Notes under the pieces: generated by a model
Told to the model about the DNA's origin: nothing
Database searches by the model: none
Seen by the model: the letters and a program-made list of their open reading frames with translations, nothing else
NCBI GenBank assembly: GCA_900473745.1
Contig: UCMW01000013.1
Span: 186,001-250,000 of the forward strand
Reading direction: 5' to 3'
DNA length: 64,000 nt
Source of the DNA: Hyphomicrobiales bacterium
GTDB taxonomy: Bacteria > Pseudomonadota > Alphaproteobacteria > Rhizobiales > Rhizobiaceae
In this document: positions 1-8,191 of the stretch, in pieces
How positions within the stretch are numbered: position 1 is the stretch's first letter
How the letters are laid out: each line of letters starts with the position of its first letter
Translations under genes and position numbers: made by a program

Positions 1-109
1 GTCTCGAACACAACACTTTTCTTGCCGCGGCTGATGCCGCACAGGAGCAGTCTGTGAGGCTTAGCGCCGGATCCGGGTGACGACAACCGCAAGAAAAGGC
101 AAAGCTTAC

Positions 110-574
110 ATGGCTCTCTACGAACACGTATTCCTTGCCCGGCAGGATATGTCCGCTCAGCAGGTTGATGCCCTCGTCGAACAGTACAAGGGTGTTATCG
201 AAGCTCACGGTGGCAAGGTCGGGCGCGTTGAAAACTGGGGCCTCAAGTCCCTGACGTACCGCATCAAGAAGAACCGCAAGGCTCATTACGCTCTCATGGA
301 CATCGACGCTCCGGCGGCTGCTGTCCACGAAGTCGAGCGCCAGATGCGCATCAACGAAGACATTCTTCGTTACATGACCATCGCCGTCGAAGCCCACGAA
401 GAAGGCCCGTCCGCGATGATGCAGAAGCGCGACCGTGACGACCGTCCGCGTCGTGACGGCGATGACCGTGGCCCGCGCCGCGATTTCGGTGACCGTGGCG
501 ATCGCGGTCCTCGTCCGGACCGTGGCCCCCGTGAAGGTGGCTTCGAGCGTCGTCCGCGCGAAGACCGCGCGTAA
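110..574 (+). CDS. rpsF: 30S ribosomal protein S6
   Basis: S6 of the small ribosomal subunit, 154 aa; it binds 16S rRNA as a heterodimer with S18, whose gene follows 23 nt downstream. The first ~100 residues are the conserved S6 fold, starting MALYEHVF. The last ~50 residues form a low-complexity tail rich in Arg, Asp and Gly, an extension common in rhizobial S6 and probably disordered. I chose the ATG at 110 over the upstream in-frame GTG at 77 because the S6 fold begins at MALYEH and an AAGG-type ribosome site lies just before it. First gene of rpsF-rpsR-DUF2232-rplI. Confidence 0.97.
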   Translation: MALYEHVFLARQDMSAQQVDALVEQYKGVIEAHGGKVGRVENWGLKSLTYRIKKNRKAHYALMDIDAPAAAVHEVERQMRINEDILRYMTIAVEAHEEGPSAMMQKRDRDDRPRRDGDDRGPRRDFGDRGDRGPRPDRGPREGGFERRPREDRA

Positions 575-597
575 TCTGTAGAACAGGAGAAATTACT

Positions 598-846
598 ATG
601 GCTGATGCATCCTCTTCTCAGGCACGTCGTCCCTTCCATCGTCGTCGCAAGACCTGCCCCTTCTCGGGCGCCAATGCTCCGAAGATCGACTACAAGGACG
701 TCCGTCTCCTGCAGCGCTACATTTCCGAGCGCGGCAAGATCGTTCCTTCGCGTATCACCGCAGTTTCCCAGAAGAAGCAGCGCGAACTGGCTCAGGCCAT
801 CAAGCGCGCCCGCTTCCTCGGCCTGCTGCCTTACGTCGTAGCGTAA
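598..846 (+). CDS. rpsR: 30S ribosomal protein S18
   Basis: S18, 82 aa, normal family length; partner of S6 on the platform of the small subunit. The conserved core includes the CPFSG stretch near residue 20, the [18 protein letters not shown] block and the basic C-terminal half with [11 protein letters not shown] good ribosome site (AGGAGAA) sits 8 nt before the ATG. Co-oriented with rpsF, 23 nt apart, so certainly co-transcribed. Confidence 0.98.
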   Translation: MADASSSQARRPFHRRRKTCPFSGANAPKIDYKDVRLLQRYISERGKIVPSRITAVSQKKQRELAQAIKRARFLGLLPYVVA

Positions 847-854
847 TCTGATGC

Positions 855-885
855 GAAGCCTGCCGATCTTGGATCGGCGGGCTTC
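855..885 (+). terminator. Stem-loop after rpsR (attenuator-like)
   Basis: Two 14-base arms (855-868 and 872-885), complementary apart from one G-T-type wobble, with a 3-base loop. No clear T tract follows, so it may stabilise the rpsF-rpsR 3' end or partly attenuate transcription into the DUF2232 gene rather than terminate fully. Confidence 0.45.
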
Positions 886-1028
886 ATCCCTTCCGCGGTG
901 GGCGCGGATCGGAACCGAATGCCAGATGGCGCGCTCCCGCGACATCAGGCAAAAACCCATGTTGGGGATGCTTCTGCGAGATCGCGTAAGCCCCTCCCCT
1001 AACTGCTAGAACCAGCAGGACAGCGACG

Positions 1029-2006
1029 TTGAACAAACTGGATGCGAAATTGCTGACGACCGGCTTTGTTGCCGGCATCACCGCCGCCCTGCTCGTGCTG
1101 GGTGCTGCGGCACAGCCGACGCTTGCCTCCATTCTCTATGCGGCGTCTGCGCTTCCCGTTCTCATCGTTGGCCTCGGCTGGGGCAATGTCGCGGCAATCA
1201 CCGCGATCGTGACAGCCGCACTGCTCGGCACCATCAGCGTCTCGCCGATGTTCGCCTTCGGCATGGCGATCTTCACGTTGGCGCCGGCCGGCTGGCTCGC
1301 CCATCTGTCGAGCCTGGCGCGGCCTGCCTCCGAGATCGGCGGCCCGGACGATTTGATGGCCTGGTATCCGCTTTCCGACATTCTTCTGCAGCTCTGCAGC
1401 TTCGTCACGATCGCGGTCGTGGTACTCGGCGTCATCATCGGCTTCGGCCCCGAATTTACCGGCCAGCTGGTGGATGCCATGGCGCAGGCGATGAACGCGC
1501 AGGACCCGGCCATGGCGCCGGACGCGGTGGCGCTCGAACAGCTGAAGCGCAGCATGGTCGTGCTTCTCCCGATCATCCAGGGCGGCACCTGGGTGATGCT
1601 CCTGACGCTGATGTATTACATCGCCATGCGGATCGTTACCGCGTCCGGCCGTAACAAGCGTCCGCGCGAAGATTTTCCCTCGGCGCTCCGGATGAACCGC
1701 AACACGGTCTTCATCTTCCTCGCCGGCATCATAGCCTGCTTCATCGGTGGCGTGCCCGCGATGATCGGGGCGACCGTCTGCGGCACCTTCGGCGCCGGCT
1801 TCCTGATGGCGGGCTTTGCCTCGATGCACCTGAAGACACGCGGCAAGGACTGGCGGCTGCCGGCACTCGTGCTCGCCTATCTCTCTTCGATCATGCTGCT
1901 TCCGCTCATGATCCCCTTCATCATCGGCCTTTCGGACACTCGAAGGACCGTTGCCCTGACGCCGGCCGGCAAGGCCGACACATCAAACTCCGACACTGAC
2001 AACTGA
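1029..2006 (+). CDS. DUF2232 family membrane protein
   Basis: 325-aa integral membrane protein of the DUF2232 family, which in rhizobia is nearly always found between rpsR and rplI. About eight hydrophobic segments are visible, including residues ~10-60 and the C-terminal [17 protein letters not shown] region. Function unknown; the conserved position suggests a link to envelope growth or simple operon hitch-hiking. The start is a TTG at 1029 with GCAGGA about 10 nt upstream; no ATG gives a complete first membrane segment. rplI begins 13 nt after its stop. Confidence 0.88.
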   Translation: MNKLDAKLLTTGFVAGITAALLVLGAAAQPTLASILYAASALPVLIVGLGWGNVAAITAIVTAALLGTISVSPMFAFGMAIFTLAPAGWLAHLSSLARPASEIGGPDDLMAWYPLSDILLQLCSFVTIAVVVLGVIIGFGPEFTGQLVDAMAQAMNAQDPAMAPDAVALEQLKRSMVVLLPIIQGGTWVMLLTLMYYIAMRIVTASGRNKRPREDFPSALRMNRNTVFIFLAGIIACFIGGVPAMIGATVCGTFGAGFLMAGFASMHLKTRGKDWRLPALVLAYLSSIMLLPLMIPFIIGLSDTRRTVALTPAGKADTSNSDTDN

Positions 2007-2019
2007 AAGGAACAGGATC

Positions 2020-2595
2020 ATGCAAGTCATTCTCCTCGAACGCATCGCAAAGCTCGGCCAGATGGGCGAAACCGTCAAGGTTCGCGACGGCTTTGCCCGT
2101 AACTTCCTGCTGCCGCAGGGCAAGGCGCTGCGCGCCAACGAAGCCAACAAGAAGCGTTTCGACTCCGAGCGCGCCACGCTCGAAGCTCGTAACCTCGAGC
2201 GCAAGTCGGAAGCCCAGAAGGTTGCCGACGCTCTCTCCGGCAAGTCCTTCATCGTCGTCCGCTCGGCTGGCGAAACCGGTCAGCTCTACGGTTCTGTCGC
2301 TGCCCGTGACGTCGTTGAAATCCTGGCTGCCGAAGGCTTCAACATCGGCCGCAACCAGGTCGAACTCAACACCCCGATCAAGGCTATCGGCCTGCATCAG
2401 GTCACGCTGCACCTGCATGCTGAAGTCGAGCTGTCGGTCGAGCTCAACGTTGCCCGTTCGTCTGAAGAAGCCGAGCGCCAGTCCAAGGGCGAAAGCCTGA
2501 CCTCCGCCGACGCTATCTACGGCATCGACGAAGACGCGCTTCGTCCGGAAGACTTCTTCGATCCGGAAGCCGACATGGACGGCGACGACGAATAA
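2020..2595 (+). CDS. rplI: 50S ribosomal protein L9
   Basis: L9, 191 aa; binds 23S rRNA domain V and projects from the large subunit. The N-terminal domain ([16 protein letters not shown]..., with the GFARNFLLP motif at about residue 25) and connecting helix are typical. It is longer than the ~149-aa enterobacterial protein because of an acidic C-terminal tail ([15 protein letters not shown]), usual in alphaproteobacteria. AAAGGA lies 8 nt before the ATG. Last gene of the ribosomal operon, ended by a strong terminator. Confidence 0.97.
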   Translation: MQVILLERIAKLGQMGETVKVRDGFARNFLLPQGKALRANEANKKRFDSERATLEARNLERKSEAQKVADALSGKSFIVVRSAGETGQLYGSVAARDVVEILAAEGFNIGRNQVELNTPIKAIGLHQVTLHLHAEVELSVELNVARSSEEAERQSKGESLTSADAIYGIDEDALRPEDFFDPEADMDGDDE

Positions 2596-2620
2596 TTTTC
2601 AGTCCCTTACTGAAACGAAA

Positions 2621-2645
2621 CGCCCGGAATTTTCCGGGCGTTTTT
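2621..2645 (+). terminator. Rho-independent terminator of the rpsF-rplI operon
   Basis: Perfect 9-bp stem, CGCCCGGAA (2621-2629) and TTCCGGGCG (2632-2640), 2-base loop, followed by TTTTT. Confidence 0.93.
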
Positions 2646-2848
2646 CGTATGTGCTCTGCTAAAATGTGGCTTGCCAGGGCCGATTCGGTGAATGTCACAG
2701 TCAACCGAAAAGATCGGTTCCTTGAGCTTTTTCTGAAGTCGACAGAGCGTGCCTGTGAATCAATGTGGGTTGCGCTGCGAGCCATTTCGCCGGCCCAGCT
2801 TATCGCTATGGTGCAGCCACCGCCGACACACTGAACGGATGCGAACGA

Positions 2849-4345
2849 ATGAACGATGCTGCGCGCAAACTGAGCCCGGTCCAGCCGGCCGAGCCCCTCT
2901 ATCGGGAGGCGCCGAACAACATCGAAGCCGAACAGGCCCTGCTTGGCGCGATCCTCGTCAACAATGATGCCTTTTATCGCGTGTCGGACTTTCTCAAGCC
3001 CGAGCATCTCTACGAGCCCCTGCACCGGAAGATCTTCGAGGTCGCCTCGGAAATCATCCGCATGGGCAAGACCGCCAACCCGGTTACCATCAAGACATTC
3101 CTTCCGGCAGACCAAAAGGTCGGCGACCTCACGGTTGCGCAATATCTCGCGCGGCTGGCCTCCGAAGCGGTCACGATCATCAATGCTGAGGACTATGGTC
3201 GCGCTATCTACGATCTCGCACTGCGCCGTTCGCTGATCCAGATCGGCGAAGATGTCGTCAATATCGCCTATGATGCACCGCTCGACATGCCGCCCCAGGC
3301 GCAGATCGAGGACACCGAGCGCCGGCTGTTTGCGCTTGCCGAAAACGGTCGATACGACGGCGGCTTCCAGTCCTTCTCGGATGCGGTCGCCCAGGCCGTC
3401 GACATGGCGGGTGCCGCCTTCGAACGCGACGGCAACCTCTCCGGTGTCTCGACCGGCATCCAGTCGCTCGATGCGAAGATGGGTGGTCTGCAGCGCTCCG
3501 ACTTGATCGTGCTTGCAGGACGTCCGGGTATGGGCAAGACCTCGCTTGCCACCAACATCGCTTGGAACATCGCAGCAGCCTATGAGCCCGAAGTCCTGCC
3601 CGACGGATCCTTCAAGGCGAAGAACGGCGGTGTCGTCGGCTTCTACTCGCTCGAAATGTCGGCCGAGCAGCTCGCCACCCGTATCATGTCCGAGCAGACG
3701 GAAGTCTCCTCCTCGAAGATCCGCCGGGGTGACATCACAGAACACGAGTTCGAGAAGCTGGTCGGCTTCAGCCAGACGATGCAGAAGGTGCCGCTGTTCA
3801 TAGACCAGACGGGCGGCATCTCGATCGCCCAGCTTTCGGCCCGCGCACGCCGCTTGAAGCGCCAGCGCGGCCTCGACTTCCTGGTCGTGGACTATATTCA
3901 GCTGATGACCGGCGCCGGCAAGGCGGGTGAGAACCGCGTGCAGGAAATCACCCAGATCACGACGGGCTTGAAGGCGCTCGGCAAGGAATTGAACGTGCCG
4001 ATCGTCGCCCTGTCGCAGCTGTCACGTGGCGTCGAAAGCCGCGAAGACAAACGTCCGCAGCTCTCCGACCTGCGCGAATCGGGCTCGATCGAGCAGGACG
4101 CCGACGTCGTGCTCTTCGTGTTCCGCGAGGAATACTACGTGAAGAACATGGAACCGCGCGATATGGCCGATCCGAAATACCCGGAATGGGAAGCGCATAT
4201 GGACAAGGTCAAGGGTACGGCTGACGTCATCATCGCCAAACAACGTCACGGACCGACCGGGACCGTCAAGCTCGCTTTCCAGGCCGAATTCACCCGCTTT
4301 GCGGATCTGGCCGAACCGAGCTTCATTCAATACGAAGAGCCGTGA
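2849..4345 (+). CDS. dnaB: Replicative DNA helicase DnaB
   Basis: 498-aa hexameric 5'-3' replicative helicase. The N-terminal DnaB domain (residues ~22-125, starting at the conserved NNIEAEQALLG block) is joined by a linker to the RecA-like C-terminal domain. Walker A GRPGMGKTS is near residue 223, Walker B LVVDYIQLM near 343, and the DLRESGSIEQDAD motif near 410. I used the ATG at 2849 (MNDAARKL) rather than the upstream 2765 candidate, because the extra residues are unlike the family. Own transcription unit with its own terminator. Confidence 0.97.
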   Translation: MNDAARKLSPVQPAEPLYREAPNNIEAEQALLGAILVNNDAFYRVSDFLKPEHLYEPLHRKIFEVASEIIRMGKTANPVTIKTFLPADQKVGDLTVAQYLARLASEAVTIINAEDYGRAIYDLALRRSLIQIGEDVVNIAYDAPLDMPPQAQIEDTERRLFALAENGRYDGGFQSFSDAVAQAVDMAGAAFERDGNLSGVSTGIQSLDAKMGGLQRSDLIVLAGRPGMGKTSLATNIAWNIAAAYEPEVLPDGSFKAKNGGVVGFYSLEMSAEQLATRIMSEQTEVSSSKIRRGDITEHEFEKLVGFSQTMQKVPLFIDQTGGISIAQLSARARRLKRQRGLDFLVVDYIQLMTGAGKAGENRVQEITQITTGLKALGKELNVPIVALSQLSRGVESREDKRPQLSDLRESGSIEQDADVVLFVFREEYYVKNMEPRDMADPKYPEWEAHMDKVKGTADVIIAKQRHGPTGTVKLAFQAEFTRFADLAEPSFIQYEEP

Positions 4346-4352
4346 GATCCAA

Positions 4353-4377
4353 GGGCGCCCCGCAGGGCGCCCTTTTT
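4353..4377 (+). terminator. Rho-independent terminator of dnaB
   Basis: Stem GGGCGCCC (4353-4360) and GGGCGCCC (4365-4372), self-complementary, loop CGCA, then TTTTT. It sits between convergent dnaB and azlD, so it may act for both strands, though the T tract favours dnaB. Confidence 0.92.
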
Positions 4378-4385
4378 CATGTCCG

Positions 4386-4688
4386 CTAAAGGCCCTGCGC
4401 CCGCAGCACGGCGACCGTCAGCACACCGCCCGCTGCGGCGGGCAGCAGCGGCAAGCGCGTGGCAGACAAGGCCACCACGGCGCATCCGATCGTCTCGGCC
4501 CAACCGGTGGCAAAGGCGGTCGGCGCCACAACGGCCATCAGGACCGAGGGTGGGATTGCCCCGAGGATCTCCTCGGCGCTCGGCGACAGCTTCAGAAGTC
4601 GACCGACGAGCAGCCCTGCCTCGCGGGTAGCTATGGTAGCGACCGCCATGGCAAGAATGGCGAGCAAGGTCGTGAAATCGATTGTCAT
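4386..4688 (-). CDS. azlD: AzlD family branched-chain amino acid transport subunit
   Basis: 100-aa membrane protein with three or four hydrophobic segments, matching the small AzlD/YgaH subunit of two-part exporters for branched-chain amino acids or related metabolites. Its ATG overlaps the azlC stop as ATGA (4685-4688), the usual arrangement of the two subunits. Because azlC immediately upstream carries a frameshift, the complex is probably not functional unless the frameshift is a sequencing error. Confidence 0.85.
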   Translation of the reverse strand: MTIDFTTLLAILAMAVATIATREAGLLVGRLLKLSPSAEEILGAIPPSVLMAVVAPTAFATGWAETIGCAVVALSATRLPLLPAAAGGVLTVAVLRAQGL

Positions 4689-5376
4689 GCCTGGACCTCC
4701 TGCTGCCGCAGCGATGCAAGGGCTGCCATCGCGACACCACCGAGCGCGCCGCCCAGGATGTACCAGACGCCCGGCACGAACTGGTGGACGATGAGGGCGC
4801 AGGCGCCGCTGCCGATGAGGATCAAACCGGTCCGGCGGCCGCGCCAGAAGCCTGCGATGAGGATGACGAAGACGGCGGGGAAGACAAAATCCATGGCGAT
4901 CACGGCCGGATCTCCGACCATCGCTCCAAGCAGAGCCCCAACAGGACCCAGGCCAGGTAAAAGGGCAAGGCGGCGCCGAAGAACCAGGCTGGGGTCAGCC
5001 GATGGCCGCGCGCGCGGAACTCCGCCACGGCCCAGATCTCGTCGGCGAGAAAGAGCATCGACATGACCTTCTGGCGTCGGGAGAACTCCGTCATGTGCCG
5101 CGAGATCGAGGCCCCCATCAGGACATGGCGGATGTTGACCAAAAGGGCGGCTGTGCCGAGAGCCGCGATGCTCGCCGGGTGGGTCCAGAGGTCCATCGCG
5201 ACGAATTGCGAGCCACCGGCAAAGACCAGCGCGCTCATCAGCATGGCCTCGAGGGCGGACAACCCCTTGGTGGCAGCCACGGCCCCGAAGACGAGGCCGA
5301 TCGGCACGACCGCGACCAGGAGCGGAAGAATGGATTGAAGACCCTGGCGCATATCCAGGCGTGTCGCGGATGTCAT
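4685..5376 (-). pseudogene. azlC: AzlC family permease, single-base frameshift
   Basis: Large AzlC/YgaZ subunit of a branched-chain amino acid exporter. Reading from the ATG at 5376 (GGGGAG ribosome site just upstream) the protein is normal up to LAWVLLG, then runs in the wrong frame and stops at 4900. The other frame resumes with G-A-L-L-G-A-M-V-G-D-P and continues normally to 4685. Adding one G to the GGGG run (minus strand; CCCC at 4936-4939) restores one ~230-aa protein of usual AzlC length. Either a recent null mutation or an assembly indel. Preceded by the araC-type regulator gene, 70 nt away, same strand. Confidence 0.85.
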
Positions 5377-5446
5377 GACGTCTCCCCTGCGGATCACAGG
5401 CCGCCGGGATAGGCGTTCGCGGGCGACGGGTCTTGAACGAAAGTGA

Positions 5447-6310
5447 TCAGCCGGCGCGAAAGACGCCGGGCGTAAGCCCGGTGCGGGCCTTGAACTGGCG
5501 GGTCATGTGGGCCTGGTCGGCAAAGCCGCAGGCTGCCGCAGTTTCCGAAGGGGTGGCACCGATGCGCAGCAGATGTCTGGCATGGCGGATGCGCATGTCG
5601 GTCTGGAAGGCATGGGGGGTGATGAAGTACTGCTTGCGGAAGGCCCGTATCATGTGGGCGCGGCTGAGGCCTGCTACCCTGGCCAGCGCTTCGAGACCGA
5701 TCTCCTCGTCGAAATGCGCGGCGATGTAATCGCGTACGCGGCGCATGGCGAGCGGCTCGTTGTGATGAGGCGCGCGGATGATGTCGCTGCCATGGCGCGC
5801 GAACATGGTGGCGAGCACACAATACATGCTCTCTTCTCCCTCAAGCGCTGCAACCTCGCCGGCCTCGATCCTGCGATGGGCGAGGTTGAAGGCCTTGGCG
5901 AGTTCGGGATCGGTCAGCAACTGTCGGCCGAAGCTCGGCGTCCCGTTGAAAGCCCGACCCGTCACGTCTTCGATGATATCCGTGAGCAAGGCGACCTCGG
6001 GATAGATCATCCGGTAGCGATAACCCTCCGGCGCACCGGGTTGGCCGTCATGCACCTCGCCCGGATTGATCAGATAGAGGGCGCCGGGGCCCGTGTATTC
6101 GCGCATGCCGCGGATGCTCGCCACCTGGCAACCGACCTCGATTGCCCCGATCGAGAAGGTGTCGTGCGAGTGGGGAGAGAATTCGTGGGTGATGAAAGAC
6201 GCGCTCAGGCACTCCATGTCGCGGAAACGCCCGTCCCGCCAGAAGCGCGTTCGCTCCTTGCGTGAGACCGGATTGGCCTCGGCGGCCTCCTGCTGCGAAA
6301 CACTGTGCAT
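5447..6310 (-). CDS. AraC family transcriptional regulator
   Basis: 287-aa regulator: N-terminal cupin-type sensor (residues ~20-160, with the H-x-H-D pattern HSHDTFSIG and the NPGEVHDG turn) and a C-terminal pair of AraC helix-turn-helix motifs (~185-285, including LEALARVAGLSRAHMIRAFR and ETAAACGFADQAHMTRQFK). Lies directly upstream of azlC-azlD on the same strand, an arrangement commonly seen, so it probably activates that exporter. The start at 6310 (MHSVSQQ) precedes the sensor domain; no strong ribosome site is visible. Divergent from alr; an 11-bp direct repeat lies between them. Confidence 0.9.
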   Translation of the reverse strand: MHSVSQQEAAEANPVSRKERTRFWRDGRFRDMECLSASFITHEFSPHSHDTFSIGAIEVGCQVASIRGMREYTGPGALYLINPGEVHDGQPGAPEGYRYRMIYPEVALLTDIIEDVTGRAFNGTPSFGRQLLTDPELAKAFNLAHRRIEAGEVAALEGEESMYCVLATMFARHGSDIIRAPHHNEPLAMRRVRDYIAAHFDEEIGLEALARVAGLSRAHMIRAFRKQYFITPHAFQTDMRIRHARHLLRIGATPSETAAACGFADQAHMTRQFKARTGLTPGVFRAG

Positions 6311-6324
6311 AGCAGCATAATATC

Positions 6325-6370
6325 GGGTCGCCGCATTTTCGTCTTGAAGAAAAGTGCTAGGGTCGCCGCA
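6325..6370. promoter_or_regulatory. Direct repeat in araC-alr divergent promoter region
   Basis: GGGTCGCCGCA occurs at 6325-6335 and again, same orientation, at 6360-6370 (35 bp start to start) in the 84-bp gap between the divergent araC-type and alr genes. AraC-family proteins bind direct repeats, so these may be the regulator's own sites. Position and repetition are seen; the binding role is inferred. Confidence 0.4.
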
Positions 6371-6394
6371 GAGATCAACCGACCCGAAGCCTTC

Positions 6395-7561
6395 ATGACA
6401 GACCGTTTTACCATTCTCGACGCGCCGGAGGAGTTTCTTTCGGCACCGCTGCGCCTGACCGTGGATCTCTCGGCGATCGCCGAGAACTGGCGAGAGATGG
6501 CACGCCGCTCGGGCAAGGCGCGGGCGGCTGCCGTCGTCAAGGCGGATGCCTACGGCCTCGGCATCGAAGATGTCGGCCAGGTGCTCTATCGCGCCGGTGC
6601 CCGCGATTTCTTCGTCGCCGTGCCGGCGGAAGGGGCGACACTCCGGCCCTACGCGCCGGAAGCCCGGATCTTCGTGCTGTCGGGCATCTGGCCCGGCCAG
6701 GAAGAGGTGTTCTTCGAGAACGATCTGGTCCCGGTCATCGCGTCTGAAGAGCAACTCGCCTTCTGGATGGCAGTGCTGACCGAGCGTGGTCCCTACCCTT
6801 GCGCGCTGCATGTCGACACCGGCTTCAACCGTCTCGGCCTGCCAATGGCCGAAGCGATCGCGCTGGTCGACGATGTCTCGCGACCAGCGAGCCTCGACCC
6901 GGTGCTCGTCATGAGCCACCTCGCCTGCGGCGACGACCCGTCGTCGCCGATGAATGGCCAACAACTCGTGAAATTCCGAACGGTTAGCGCCGCTTTCGAA
7001 GGTATCGATTCCAGTCTCTCGGCATCAGCCGGCGTCTTCCTCGGTTCCGACTATCACTTCGATCTCACCCGCCCCGGCATTGCTCTATACGGTGGCGAGG
7101 CCGTGAACGGTGCGAAAAACCCTATGCGGACGGTGGTCAAGGCAGAAGCACGCGTCTTGCAAATTCGCGAGGCGAAAGCGGGCGAGAGCGTCTCTTACGG
7201 CGCCACCCATGTGCTTTCCCGAGACAGCAGGCTTGCGGTTGCGAGCGTCGGCTATGCCGATGGCTATCTGCGCAATCTCTCCGGCTCCGGCATTCCCTTG
7301 CGCGACACCGGTGTTCCCGGCGCCCACGGCGTTATCGCCGGCAAGCACGTGCCCGTCGTCGGGCGGGTCACCATGGACCTCACCATCTTCGACGTCACCG
7401 ATCTGCCGGAAAATGCTGTGCGCAGCGGCGATTATGTCGAACTCTTCGGAACCTCCATGCCGCTCGACGACGTCGCCCGCGCCGCCGGCACGATCGGCTA
7501 TGAAATGCTGACCGGCCTGGGCCTGCGCTATGAGCGGCTCTATATCGAGGGCGATGACTGA
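6395..7561 (+). CDS. alr: Alanine racemase
   Basis: 388-aa PLP enzyme interconverting L- and D-alanine for peptidoglycan. The PLP lysine is Lys49 in VVKADAYGLG; the second catalytic base is Tyr268 in VSYGATHVL; the PLP-phosphate and dimer regions (GYADGY near 285, GRVTMDL near 325) are present. Start ATG at 6395 (MTDRFTIL); upstream candidate residues from 6305 are not family-like and overlap the araC-type gene. In related rhizobia alr sits close to dnaB and radA; here a ParDE pair separates alr from radA. Confidence 0.96.
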   Translation: MTDRFTILDAPEEFLSAPLRLTVDLSAIAENWREMARRSGKARAAAVVKADAYGLGIEDVGQVLYRAGARDFFVAVPAEGATLRPYAPEARIFVLSGIWPGQEEVFFENDLVPVIASEEQLAFWMAVLTERGPYPCALHVDTGFNRLGLPMAEAIALVDDVSRPASLDPVLVMSHLACGDDPSSPMNGQQLVKFRTVSAAFEGIDSSLSASAGVFLGSDYHFDLTRPGIALYGGEAVNGAKNPMRTVVKAEARVLQIREAKAGESVSYGATHVLSRDSRLAVASVGYADGYLRNLSGSGIPLRDTGVPGAHGVIAGKHVPVVGRVTMDLTIFDVTDLPENAVRSGDYVELFGTSMPLDDVARAAGTIGYEMLTGLGLRYERLYIEGDD

Positions 7562-7633
7562 GGACTGGCGCGGCCTGATTTGTTCTGCTATTGTTCCAGC
7601 CTTGCACGTTTCCAATACTGAGCGGAGTCCACC

Positions 7634-7942
7634 GTGCCGAACATTCAGTTGAGCAAGCAGGACGCTGAATTTGTCGAGGAACAGATGAATTCCGGTCTCT
7701 ACGAGAGCGCTGACGCGGTGGTAACGGCAGGCCTCGCGCTTCTGCGAGAGCAGGAGGAAGCCACCCTTCGCGTGCTCATCCAGGAAGGGATCGATGACGT
7801 TGAGGCGGGGCGTGTCATGAGCTTCGACAGCGCACAGGAACTGACGGCCTACATCATGGGGATGCCGGAGGAACGGGAGGATGGGACCACGTCGTCTGGT
7901 GCTGACCAAAAGGGCACTGCGCGATCTTCGAGCGCATTATGA
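7634..7942 (+). CDS. parD: ParD-like antitoxin
   Basis: 102-aa protein with an N-terminal ribbon-helix-helix region (MPNIQLSKQDAEFVEEQ...SADAVVTAGLALL) typical of type II antitoxin ParD, which represses its own promoter and neutralises ParE. It overlaps parE by 62 nt, more than is usual; the last ~20 residues (rich in Ser, Thr, Gly) are low-complexity and may be an extension acquired by loss of the original stop. Followed directly by parE. Confidence 0.82.
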   Translation: MPNIQLSKQDAEFVEEQMNSGLYESADAVVTAGLALLREQEEATLRVLIQEGIDDVEAGRVMSFDSAQELTAYIMGMPEEREDGTTSSGADQKGTARSSSAL

Positions 7943-8188
7943 CTACATCCTCGAATTCGACCCCATCGCCGCTAAACGTCTTCTGCACGAAATCAACAGA
8001 AAGATGGAGTGGATCGCCGAGCTGGGTGTCACCGGTGCTCCTCGATCATTCCTCCCCGGACTAAGGGCCTTTCCCTTCAAGAACCGATGCATCTATTTCA
8101 CGATCTTTGATGAGGCGATCACCGTGCTACGCATGGTGCATGGCCGCCAAAACATCTCCCCGACGACTTCCCTGAAAGCGATACGTAA
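7881..8188 (+). pseudogene. parE: ParE/RelE-superfamily toxin, C-terminal frameshift
   Basis: Toxin of the ParDE type (gyrase-targeting or RelE-like fold). N-terminus RRLVLTKRALRDLRAHYDYI and the MVHGRQNIS strand are intact, about 95 residues. At the CCCC run 8158-8161 the frame shifts: as written, the reading frame runs on inside radA to 8471 (196 aa), whereas one extra C gives the normal family ending DDFPESDT and a stop at 8186-8188, four bases before radA. GGAGGA lies 8 nt before the ATG at 7881. The toxin may be stabilised, inactivated or merely mis-sequenced. Confidence 0.75.
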
Positions 8189-8191
8189 TTC

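Noticed and set aside
1-109. S6:S18-binding autoregulatory leader before rpsF
   Set aside because: Part of the leader lies outside the window and I could not draw a convincing match to the known motif.
2649-2834. 61-codon frame before dnaB
   Set aside because: No ribosome site, no protein-like pattern; lies in the probable dnaB promoter region.
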